From positions 184,491-248,490 of the forward strand of contig JAVKOQ010000053.1 in the NCBI GenBank assembly GCA_031835245.1: a stretch of DNA of 64,000 nt. The letters run 5' to 3'. Shown here piece by piece: positions 8,718-18,466 of this stretch (its first letter is position 1; every line of letters begins with the position of its first letter). Under the pieces are notes generated by a model. It did not search any database, was not told where the DNA came from, and worked only from the letters and a program-made list of their open reading frames with translations. The position numbers were made by a program, and so were the translations under genes. The DNA comes from Balamuthia mandrillaris. Its lineage: Eukaryota; Discosea; Longamoebia; Balamuthiidae.

Positions 8718-9947
8718 ATGGGCACCAAAGAGCACCAACAAACCGAACACGAAGAGATAGAGGAGAACCAAGTAGCGGGGGCAGAGTGGGAGCAACTGCC
8801 AGATGAGCTGCTCTCTTTGGTTTTGTCCGCGGTGGATCCTTTGTTCGTGGGCATCGCGGCAAGGACCTGTCGCGCTTGGTACCGCTGCGCTCCGCCTGCT
8901 CTTCGGGACCGGCTGTACCAAGCGGCAGTGTGCAGCTCTAAGCCACTGTTGCAATGGGCGGTGCAAGGGGAGGCCAAGACTGGCCTCTGCCCTGTGAACG
9001 AGGAACTCGCCGCCATGATCGCCAGACAGGGCCACTTGGAGCTGCTGAAGTGGGCGAGAGAGGGGCTGAACTGTCCTTGGGACGAGCACACTTGCAGCTT
9101 GGCCGCAGGGCAAGGTCACTTGCAACTGTTGCAGTGGGCCAGAGCCAACGGTTGTGCTTGGGGGGAGTGGACCTGCGTCGAAGCCGCCAAGAATGGCCAG
9201 GTGGAGGTGCTGAAATGGGCGAGAGAGAACGGATGTCCTTGGGACAGGCGTGTTTGCTGCTTTGCTGCCCAACGCGGGCAGTTGGAAGCACTAAAGTGGG
9301 CCAGGACCAACGGGTGTCCTTGGGATCAACGAGCCTGCACCTGGGCCGCTGGGAACGGCCATTTGGAAGTGCTGCAATGGGCGAGAGAGAACGGATGCCC
9401 TTGGAGCGGGGATACTTGTTGTGAAGCTGCCTTAGCGGGGCGTTTGGAGGTGCTGCAATGGGCGAGAGAGAATGGATGCCCTTGGGATGAAAGGACTTGC
9501 TCCTCTGCTGCCTGGAACGGCCATTTGGAAGTGTTGCAATGGGCTCACGCCCACGGATGTCGTTGGACGGCAAGCACTTGCATGAATGCTGCTGCGAACG
9601 GCCATTTGGAGATGCTGAAATGGCTCACGGCCAATGGGTGCCCATGGAGCACATTCATTTGCCACATAGCTGCCCGGAGAGGGCAGTTGGAAGTGCTGAA
9701 ATGGGCCAGAGAGAACGGCCGTCCCTGGGACGAAGAAACGTGTTCCATGGCTGCTGGGAACGGTCATTTGGAGGTGCTGAAATGGGCCAGAGAGCATGGT
9801 TGTCCTTGGGACGAAAGAACTTGCACAGCGGCTGCAGAGAACGGCCATGTGGAAGTGCTGAAATGGGCCAGAGAGAACAAATGCCCTTGGACCACCCGCG
9901 CTCGTAAGTATGGCGCAGAGCATGGATACGTAGAAGAGGAGAGCTAA
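8718..9947 (+). CDS. F-box protein with eleven 27-residue ankyrin-like repeats
   Basis: A single-exon frame of 409 residues. Residues about 25-60 (EWEQLPDELLSLVLSAVDPL then ARTCRAWYRCA) form an F-box, the Skp1-binding motif of SCF ubiquitin ligases. From about residue 100 the rest is a tandem array with consensus GHLEVLKWARENGCPWDE followed by TCSAAAxN, period 27, eleven full copies and a stub. This repeat type is seen in large families in amoebae, stramenopiles and giant viruses and is related to ankyrin repeats. Copies are also very similar at DNA level, so the array has expanded or been homogenised recently. By family logic the protein recruits a substrate, bound by the repeats, to an SCF ligase; the substrate is unknown. 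Start context is acgATGg. No intron. Confidence 0.85.
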   Translation: MGTKEHQQTEHEEIEENQVAGAEWEQLPDELLSLVLSAVDPLFVGIAARTCRAWYRCAPPALRDRLYQAAVCSSKPLLQWAVQGEAKTGLCPVNEELAAMIARQGHLELLKWAREGLNCPWDEHTCSLAAGQGHLQLLQWARANGCAWGEWTCVEAAKNGQVEVLKWARENGCPWDRRVCCFAAQRGQLEALKWARTNGCPWDQRACTWAAGNGHLEVLQWARENGCPWSGDTCCEAALAGRLEVLQWARENGCPWDERTCSSAAWNGHLEVLQWAHAHGCRWTASTCMNAAANGHLEMLKWLTANGCPWSTFICHIAARRGQLEVLKWARENGRPWDEETCSMAAGNGHLEVLKWAREHGCPWDERTCTAAAENGHVEVLKWARENKCPWTTRARKYGAEHGYVEEES

Positions 9948-10097
9948 AATGCCAAAGGTGATCCATCTTGTGCTCCGCTACAGGTAGGAGAAACACAGGC
10001 ATTGCACCTCCACAGCAGCTTTCTTTCTACAAAAACGAACTAGGGGAAAGGTAAAACAACAATAAATTATATGATCGATATATCCATAGTGTGACTC

Positions 10098-11769
10098 TTA
10101 GTCTTCCATATCAATTTGAATTTGAGCGTCGATCCGCTGGAGGAGGATTGAGGCTGATGGCCGTTCTGTTACGTTGTTGTTCAGGCAGTCTTGGATAAGT
10201 TGAAGCCACGAGGAAGGTATGTTACCCTTAAGTTCTTGCAACTGTGAAGAACGAAAACGTATGTTAAATAAAGAAGAAGAAACTAAAGGAAGCGGAAGAA
10301 GCAGAAGAAAAAGAAGGAGAAGCAGAAGAAGAAGAAGAAGAAGAAGAAGAAGAAGAAGAAGAAGAACAAGAACAAGAAGAAGAAGAAGAACAAGAACAAG
10401 AACAAGAACAAGAACAAGAACAAGAACAAGAAGAACAAGAAGAAGAGACGCAAGAAGACCTGATCTTCAGCAGCTTCTGGCAAGCTAAACAATGCCACAT
10501 AACTAGCGCTCCCAGTGACGGACCAAGTCTGTCCTCTACAAAGACAAGACGCTCCAAATACTTCGGTCAACAGCATGCCAAAGGAGTAAATGTCCGACTT
10601 AAGAATATCTTGCGAAGTTCGGTGGGGAATGTTCAACCCTTCCAAAGCAGATGGGATGAGAGCGGGATCTCTCCATTTGGGAGGGGTGGAGAAGGGAAGC
10701 TTTGGTAGTCGCTCATATAACGCGGAGTTAGAAGGTAAGGTATCCGCCAAACCAAAGTCGCAAAGCTTTGGTTCAAAGCTATCTGTCAACTGGTTTTTGG
10801 GGCGTCAATATAGATGAAACCAAAACAATATAAAACAAACATGTGAAAGAAAAACAAAACAAAGAAAGAACAGAAAAAGAACAAACCAAAATGTTGCCCG
10901 AATAAATGTCATTGTGGCGAATGGAGTTGCTGTGGAGATGGACCATGGCAGCACAGACTCCACTTGCAATCTTGCACCGTTGCTCGTGGGTGAGCACGCG
11001 AATGGGTTTTTTGCTTGGTCCTCCTCCAAAGAGATAGTTCAGCAATGATCCCTTCTCCGCGTATTCAAAGAGTAAACTGAAGCGATACTCTTTGTTCAGC
11101 TATGAAATGAAATAACAAATCAGTCTTTCCTTCAGAAGGAGTTTTGAAAAAAGAGGGGAAACACCGACGAACCTGATGAAGAGGAGTTGCGATACCATAG
11201 TCATCGTATTCTTTTTCGTTTTCATGTAATGGCTGTTCTTCCAAGTCTTTCAAATCTTTTTGCCTCAACAGAGTGCATCCCTTGTATTGCACCACATTTG
11301 GATGCGTTGTCAGATGGCTGTTTGCAAACAGAAAAAACGACGTTTCTTTAACTTGAAGGATAAAGAGAAAGAAGCATAGAGAGAGAGAGAGAGAGAGAGA
11401 GAGAAGAACATATAGGTAGCGGATCGTACCTTAGCACTATAGATTCTAACTTTAAAGTTTTGTCCATTTCGTTATGCGCTATTTTGATGGCCACTGGTTC
11501 CCCTCGTTCTTCATTTCTTTTGTTGAAGATTGCTTCTGTCTCATCTTCCTCTTTTTCTTTTTCCTTTTCTTTCAAAATATTTACGTATCTTTGTTCATCT
11601 GAGCCGTCATCTCGTATATGTAATGGCAGATATGTGCCTTTCCATACAGTTGAAAAGTAACCACTTCCAATCGGCTCTTCTACCAACACGTTTGCCCCAA
11701 ACTGCTTTAGTTGTTTTTCTATCTCCTCTATTTTTGTGTTAATATTAAACGATCCAAACAATAGACTGC

Positions 11770-11811
<42 letters not shown>

Positions 11812-12967
11812 ACATACCTCTCTTCATTGCTATTTGTAGAAGGATGTATTCTTTGTAGTCTGCCAAACATCGCTCTTTCACGTATGTGAAATCATTCTTC
11901 TAAATAAGTGAAGAAGAGAAAGGCAAAGAATAAGAAGAACAAGAACAAGAACAAGAACAAGAACAAGAACAAGAACAAGAACAAGAACAAGAACAAGAAC
12001 AAGAACAAGAACAAGAACAAGAAGAAGAACAAGAACAAGAACAAGAACAAGAAGGATAAATAAAACGGAAAATTGAGAGAATAAGGGAAGTTGACGAAAA
12101 AGAACCTCAGCAGCTTTGAGCAACTCCTCAAACGACCATCGCAACGGCGAAACCGCATCAATGGCATATCCAAGAGCTCCGCAGATCTCTCTCTCACTCT
12201 CCACGTTCATCAACAGCAGCAACGCCGTTTCCATGTCATCATTGCCTATAGTTATTGATGTAGGATAGTTTGAGTATGTGTAGGAGCTAAGAAGCGATTG
12301 GGCCAATGAGGCGCTCAACAAATGTGGTGCCGTGGTCACCAATGTGCGAACGATTGGAAAGAGCCCTAAAGAGACTGCTTCCGTCCAACAGCTGGATAAC
12401 AGCGGGCCATAGAGTACGCGTGCCTTTTTTGAGGGTGATGGAAGGTTGGTAAGAGATAACTAAATAAAAGAAAATGAACGAAACTTCGACAAGAAAGAAG
12501 ATGAGAAACGCAAGAACAAACGTACATCGACATCATGCAGCAAAGGCCGGTACAGTTCAAACATGAAATGGAAACAACGAAAAGCTCTGCATTGTACAGC
12601 AAGAAACAACGTCCAAGGGGATGTTGAGACTCTGCTGTTGAATGGATTCGGCAGCTTTTGATTTCAGAAGACAACTTAAGCAAACAAAGCACAAGGACTT
12701 GAAAACAGCAAAGTTGTTGGTACCACGTGGTCGTTGATAGGATCGAAGCCCCACGCGCAAAGTTGTTGAAGGACGCCAACCCTGTCCTCCCTCAAAACGT
12801 GTTTGATGACTTGCTTCTCCATTTTCGTGTAGTTCCTCTGCGAGCCAGAAGGGAGAGAGAGAGAGAGAGAGAGAAGAGGAGGGAAAGTGTAAGCATAGAG
12901 TGAAGAGAGAACGAAGAGAATGAGAGATCGAGGGAAGAAGAGGGAGCGAATGAGAATAAGAATGAGA

Positions 12968-12999
<32 letters not shown>

Positions 13000-13598
13000 A
13001 CAAGAAAGAGCTAAACAAAAAATGAAGAGAGAAGAGAAGAGCGAGAAAGGCAAAAAGAGAAGGAATAGAGACAGTGAAGTGAAACCTGCGTAAAAGAAGG
13101 ATGCCATAGTTTACGAAGAAGAGGGAGGTGACCACCGCTCGCTGCAAAGATAATCTTCCACAAGCGAACCCCACAAACAAGTAGGGTCAGTAAAGAAAGA
13201 AAGAGAAAAGCAAAGAAAGAACAGATGCAAGAACAAAGAAAGAGACGAAACAGAGAAACGCACCTTGCGGCCCTCGTCGTCAAACTGGGCGAGCTGTTTG
13301 CTTAGCTCCACGAAGCGAGCCCTGAAGGTCTGGCCTCTTCTTTTCGGTCCACCAAAACTCTCCTCGAACTGTTATCCCAAACAAACAAAACAACATAAAA
13401 AGTTAAGCTGCAGGCTTCTTTCATCGATCCACAACAGAAAGAGAAGAAAAGGAAAACCAAAGACTGCCAAAGGTATTCATCTTGAGCGGCGACCATCCAG
13501 CGCTTGCAAACCAACGACGCGGACCACAGGTCCCGCGGGGAAAGGAAGGAGAAGCACAGAAAGCGCAGCTCCGCCGGCAACTCCTCCTCTCTCCACAT
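10098..13598 (-). CDS. F-box / ankyrin-like / protein kinase fusion
   Basis: Twelve exons on the minus strand (13598-13458, 13368-13264, 13154-13086, 12837-12724, 12654-12526, 12459-12106, 11899-11818, 11727-11430, 11317-11173, 11099-10887, 10789-10460, 10241-10098) join in phase to 707 residues. The N-terminus is an F-box (LPAELRFLCFSFLSPRDLWS, SLVCKRWMVA). A helical, partly ankyrin-like middle follows (CAWGFDPINDHV, PWTLFLAVQCRAFRCFHFMF). The C-terminal half is a tyrosine-kinase-like fold: P-loop IGSGYFSTVWKG, VAIKIA with the ATP lysine, LSHLTTHPNVVQYKG, catalytic-loop HNDIYSGNIL, DFGLADT, KSDIYSFGMLLTEVF and ERPSASILL. The catalytic loop reads HND instead of HRD but keeps Asp and Asn, so activity is possible. 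The last donor (CAG|GTCTTC) is less typical than the others. The fusion suggests a kinase tied to SCF ubiquitination (inference). Confidence 0.85.
10330..10448 (-). repeat. (TTC)n and (TTCTTG)n tract in last intron of the kinase gene
   Basis: A (GAA)n run followed by (AAGAAC)n on the plus strand, so pyrimidine-rich (TTC/TTCTTG) on the sense strand of the minus-strand kinase gene. It lies wholly within the last intron. Confidence 0.85.
11934..12053 (-). repeat. (TTCTTG)n array, about 19 copies, in a kinase-gene intron
   Basis: A hexanucleotide array AAGAAC on the plus strand, i.e. TTCTTG on the sense strand, filling the intron between exons 6 and 7 of the F-box kinase gene. It is the same repeat unit as in the last intron of that gene. 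Confidence 0.9.
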
Positions 13599-13765
13599 CT
13601 TTTTTTTGTTTCTCTCTTTTATCGTAACAATTCATCAAAGGGTCAATAATTTTCCGTTTATGGTATAATTATTTTGATTATTTATCTTTAAAAGGTAAAT
13701 ATCTCCGATAATTGTTGAAATGCAAGGAAACATTTTAATAGAAGGAGAAGAACGAATAAAAAGAA

Positions 13766-15373
13766 ATGGGAAGAGTCTGCAGCGTAACGCCGGTAGCTCA
13801 TGTGCATGTGAGGGAGTTTGAAGGCTCGCCGGAAGCGTTGGAGAAGGTGGACCAAGAGTTTTGTGGGAGCATTCGAGATCGCGGCTTTGCTTGCGTTCAG
13901 CTGGGAGAGGACCAGCTTCGGATCATCGAGGAGGCTTACGCTGTTGCTCGCGCGTTTTTCGGTGGGATGAGCAAGGAAGAGAAGGAGCGCTGCGCCATGA
14001 CGGAAACGCGTGACATTGGATACGTTCATCTTCCCGATATCAAAGAGTTCTATCAGGTCTCTATTTATTTCTTTCGAGTTTTCTTTTTTTTTTCTTTATT
14101 TCTTTTTTCTTTTTTTCTTTTCTTTTTCTTTTTCTTTTTTTTTCATTTTTGCTTATCTTTTTCCTTCAACGACAACTTTAGATGCGTTACACCAAAGGGT
14201 TTGATAGTTGGCCTCAGCTAGAGCAACAACACACGCTCTCAAGGGATGCTTTCAAGAAACGCTCTCTGGCGTTTTGTAGCCTTATGAGGCAGGTCACTGA
14301 GCTTTGTTTGGCTTCTTTGGAACGTGGCGTCAACGCTGAGCCTAATGCTTTGCTGCGACTTTTGGATCCTTTGGAAAGGACTCAAGTAGAAGACGACGAA
14401 GCGGAAGAAGCAGAGGAGAAAGCAGGCAAGAAGTCTTTTGGGAGCTCCATCTTTCGTTACTTCCGGTATTTGAATGGTGCGAACACGAGCAACTCGGAGG
14501 AGGACCCGTGTAAAGTGCATTTGGATGTTGGTCTGTTCACCATTATTGTCTCTTCTGCTGTACATCAGGTTTCTCATTTCGTCCTGTTTGTTCCTTTCTT
14601 CTTTCCTCTGTCTTCTTTCCTCCTCTATCTGCTTTGCTCTTTGCTCTTTGCTCTTTCTTTTTCTTCTTTCCTCTTTCATCTTTCTTCCCTCTTTGCTTTC
14701 TTTCTCATATTCTAGCAGTTGCAACTGTTAGATTTTTCATCGCTAGAGTGGATAGCAGCGGAGAAGTTATGCAACAGCGAGAAGCATGAGTTGATCGTGT
14801 TTGCAGGAGAGACTCTCGAATATGTTTCCAATGGATATTACAGAGCTCCAGCCCACCGCGTTGCTCGTTGGGATGGCAAGGAAACTGCGGACTATAAAGA
14901 GTACATGGCACGATTGCATCACACTCCTTCCTCTTCTTCTTGTTCTTCTTCTTCTTCTTCTTCTTCTTCTTCTTCTTCTTCTTCTTCTTCTTCTTCTTCT
15001 TCTTCTTCTGCACACCACAAGAAAGAAAAGAGAATAGCAAACGAAGGGGAAGAACAATGGATCAAAGATAGATATTCGTTGGTCTGGTTATGTAGAGCAC
15101 ATCCAGATGCGCTACTCGATCCTCACAGCCTCAATCCCTCTTTCATCGAACCCATTTCCTCTGCGGTACCCTTTTTTCTCTTCTCTCCCCTCTCTCTTTT
15201 CTCTGGCTCAACAAACCAAAAAACGAAAACAACAGCAAAAGGCAATAACATGCGCGGAGTTCATGCAGAAAAAGTATAGCACAAAACAATCGGCAAACGG
15301 GCTCAACACCTCCCAACTCGGCTACGCAGGTTATCCTTCCATCAACACCAACAACGCTTCCCACTCTCCTTAG
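13766..15373 (+). CDS. 2-oxoglutarate/Fe(II) dioxygenase, isopenicillin-N-synthase-like
   Basis: Four exons (13766-14056, 14182-14568, 14716-15165, 15242-15373) give about 419 residues. The N-terminal part (DQEFCGSIRDRGFACVQLGE, AYAVARAFFGGMSKEEKE) is the typical cap of the IPNS/plant 2OG oxygenase family. The facial triad is visible: HLDVGLFTII supplies His and Asp, and the distal His lies in RAPAHRVA after ETLEYVSNGYYRA. A loop between them carries a (TCT)n-encoded run of about 27 Ser (14938-15009), unusual for the family. The C-terminus TCAEFMQKKY matches the usual closing helix. The substrate is unknown; the enzyme is probably soluble and oxidises a small molecule. The third exon has tandem NAGNAG acceptors (14713-14718) that would add or omit one Gln. 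The start is only 168 bp from the divergent F-box kinase start. Confidence 0.88.
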
Positions 15374-15801
15374 CCAACTCTTGCTTTAAAAATTATTATA
15401 TTAATTATTTTTATTTAACGAAACGGATGACGTAACATTTATACTAATATGGAAAATAACACGTCACTTATTGTTTTGGTCTGATTGTCGACAATTTATC
15501 GACAAATTTCGTATAATTTCCTTTTACGGAATTTTCAAGCGAAAAATTCTGAAAAAGACAAAAAAGAAAAGAAGTGAAAATAAAGGCAGAAGAAGAGGCA
15601 CAAGGAGAAGAGGGAGAAGGGGGAGGCGCTTAGAGAAGAACAGAAACGAAAAAACACGCCCTGAATTTGTTTGTGCGTTTTGTTTATGAAGAGGTGATTT
15701 GTGCGAGCAACACCAGGACAAACGAGTGCGAGGGGCGTTTTTTTAAGCAAAAATGATTTCAGTTCTGCTATTGACCAAAACAGAATACATAGTTACGCTA
15801 C

Positions 15802-15848
<47 letters not shown>

Positions 15849-15923
15849 GCATCTCTCTCTCCTTCTCTCTTCCCTTCTCTCATCCCTTCTTCATTTTGCT
15901 CATCTTTTTTTTAAAAAAAACAG
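15374..15923. other. Intergenic region and probable 5' end of the pseudokinase gene
   Basis: About 550 bp, with an AT-rich start, then a (CT)n tract (15804-15850) that is probably intronic. A first coding exon of the next gene must lie here, because the exon at 15924 is preceded by an acceptor and an in-frame stop. Candidate short exons exist (ATG at about 15450 and 15751), but I cannot choose between them. Confidence 0.4.
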
Positions 15924-16578
15924 TACATAGGAGCAGCGGGAGGAGGAGGCCTGCTCTTGTTTCTGGCGCTCATCGCGCTCACCATCGTTGTTGTTGTGCG
16001 CTGCCTTCGAAAGAAGCGACGAAGGCAGAAGGGCTACAAATCCTTGGACGAGGAGCAGCGCTTCATCGCGGGTGGCGGCGGCAGCGGCCCTTTCCCGAGG
16101 ATTGAGGAGAGCGTGGACCAGGGGTGGCGGCAGGCCAACAAGGGCTGGAGGATAGGAGGCAGCAGCGGCGCTGTGGTGGCCTCCAAGCGGAGAGGGGGCT
16201 CCTTTTGTGCGTTCGTCTCGCCCACCAGCAGCAAGAGCTCTGCTGGAGAGAGCGCCTCCATTCATGAGTATCTGGAGGCGAAGATCAAGGTGCCGCCCAC
16301 TGAACACCAGAAGAGAGCCGTGTTTGAAGGTTTTCTTATTCTTTTTCTCTCTTTTTCTCTCTTTTTGTTTTTTCTTTTCTCAACATTACACCCCAACACA
16401 CAAAACAGATGTGGCGGCAATGAATGCCCGTTATTACTTGAGGGGATCGCAGCTTCGTCTTGTCTCACAACTATCTCGGATTGGGAGTCGCATGTACAAG
16501 GCAAGCTTCATGGTGAAGCATCCCTATCGCGGAAATGTCCTTATGACATTAGTATGTTTTTGTTTTCTCTTTTCTTAG

Positions 16579-16628
<50 letters not shown>

Positions 16629-18331
16629 CAGAGTGAGTTTCGAGCGGAATACTGATTCCCTTTTGAATGAATTAGACACCAAAGGGAAAGTTGTGTGGCG
16701 TTCCCATCAACTCGGACAGCGGTAAATCTACATTCTGTAACGTACTGATGTCTCTCAAGGTATTATTTTTTGTTTTGTTTTGTTTTGTTTGTTTTTCCTC
16801 TTTTAAAAGATTGTATTCCATTGTGTAGCATCCATACATATATCCAACTTATGAAGTGGACTACATTCAAGATCGAGAGCTTTGTGTCGTCTTTCGCCCT
16901 TTTCAGCCAAAAGGTAGTCTTAAGGACTATCTTTACAAGGTACCTGTTCCTCCTCAGCTTTACCGCCACTTTAGTGTAGTTAACGTTCAATGCTCTTATT
17001 TTTTTGTACTTGTTTTACTTGGCCAAAATAGAGCAATCCAAAGAACACTTGGGATAAAAAATACAGACACCCTGGACGCCGGTTACGACTGCGAACCATC
17101 GCTATTTTTGGCAGACAGATCTTAGAGGTATCGCGTTATGCTGCTCTTACGTCTCGTTTCTCTTTTTCTTTTTATTTGTTTTTTTTTGTTGTTATCCTTT
17201 CTGTTTGATCCTTTTTTTTTTTTTGTTCTGATTCTTGTAATATTTTATATGTTTAACAAAACAAAAAGGGATTACTCTTTCTGCGATCAAAAGGATTCCC
17301 CTACGGGCACCTTCACAGCGGGAACGTCATCCTCGAGAACAACACGTGTCGCATTACCGACTATGAAAATGCTCTCCTTAACCTTACTCCAAGGCTACAG
17401 GCCTTCCACATTCACTTGGCCATGCGACAACACAATAAGCAAAGGGATGCTGACCTGGTTGCTTTTGGTTTGCTGCTGTTTGAGATGGCAATGGGCTATG
17501 AGTTGACGCAAATCGATCCGCTTGTTGTTCCCTCTGAGTGCCCTGATTCTTTGGCATCTGTAAGTCATGATTCTTTTGTTCTGTCTTCTTCGCTTATAGT
17601 TTCAAAAAAAAATCAGGTTTTGCGGTGCATATTTGAGGAGCACCCAACCATCAAAGTAACGACATTGGACGACGTTCTAATGTTGCCACTCTTTGCTGAT
17701 GTACTATTAAAGCCACACGCGAAATTGAAAAAGGTGCTACTTTCTATTTTTCTTGCTTCTTTCTCTTTACTCATTGTTATCAAATAAACAGACAAGGATA
17801 GAGGCAAAAGGAATAGAGATGCTCAAAGCTGCAAGCAAGTTCTCCATCGTGGGGAGAACAGAGGAATTCACCGACTCCTCTCCTACTCTCCTCCACAGAG
17901 ACAGCGGAAGCGAGCGAAGGTCTAGACGAAGAAGAAGGAGAGACAGATTGTCCACTTCCGTCTACAGCACTTCCGTTCCCATCTCCACTCCTTCACGACG
18001 TCTCACCTCTGCCGCTTCTTCAACTTATCACAACAATATGTCTTCTTCTTATGTTCCTCCTCCCTCAACCGCTTCCTTTCCGCCTTCTTCTGACTCGTTT
18101 TCGGCCAGTCCCGCGATGGCTTCGTCTGCTCCTGCTCATACCTTCTTAGCATCATCCTCCACAATTCCTTTTGCTTCCGCTTCTCCTCCCCAGCCGTTTC
18201 CTTCCTCATCCTCTTCTTCCTCCCGCTCTGGTTTGCTCTCTTCCATTTCGGCCTTTGACAAAGCCGACCTTCGCAAACCGGAAGTTGTCAATGATCCTTC
18301 TGCTGCTCAAGTCTCCTCATCTTCTTCCTAA
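15924..18331 (+). CDS. PXK/Slob-type pseudokinase with transmembrane anchor (5' exon not placed)
   Basis: Eight visible exons (15924-16329, 16409-16551, 16676-16759, 16829-16939, 17032-17127, 17269-17559, 17617-17733, 17792-18331) encode 595 residues. A glycine-rich lead passes into a membrane span (GGLLLFLALIALTIVVVVRC) and a basic stop-transfer, so the rest is probably cytosolic. A kinase-like fold follows, with motifs of the PXK/slowpoke-binding-protein family: HPYIYPTYEVDYIQDRELCV, FQPKGSLKDYLYK, YGHLHSGNVILENNTCRITD and DLVAFGLLLFEMAMG. HRD is replaced by GHLHSGN and DFG by DYE, so catalysis is unlikely. About 150 residues of Ser/Pro-rich tail follow. In animals, PXK acts in receptor trafficking and Slob binds ion channels. 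A membrane-tethered scaffold is the inferred role here. Confidence 0.78.
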
Positions 18332-18375
18332 CATTAAACATGCAATACTTCCTATTTTTTGCTCTTGCAAGAAGG

Positions 18376-18414
<39 letters not shown>

Positions 18415-18466
18415 GTGGCTCTAGAAAGATTATATTTGTTTAATTTTACTTGAGTAAAGAGGGAAC

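Noticed and set aside
10370-12053. CRISPR-like regular repeats (AAGAAC)n
   Set aside because: They are uninterrupted microsatellites in introns without spacers, in a eukaryotic genome.
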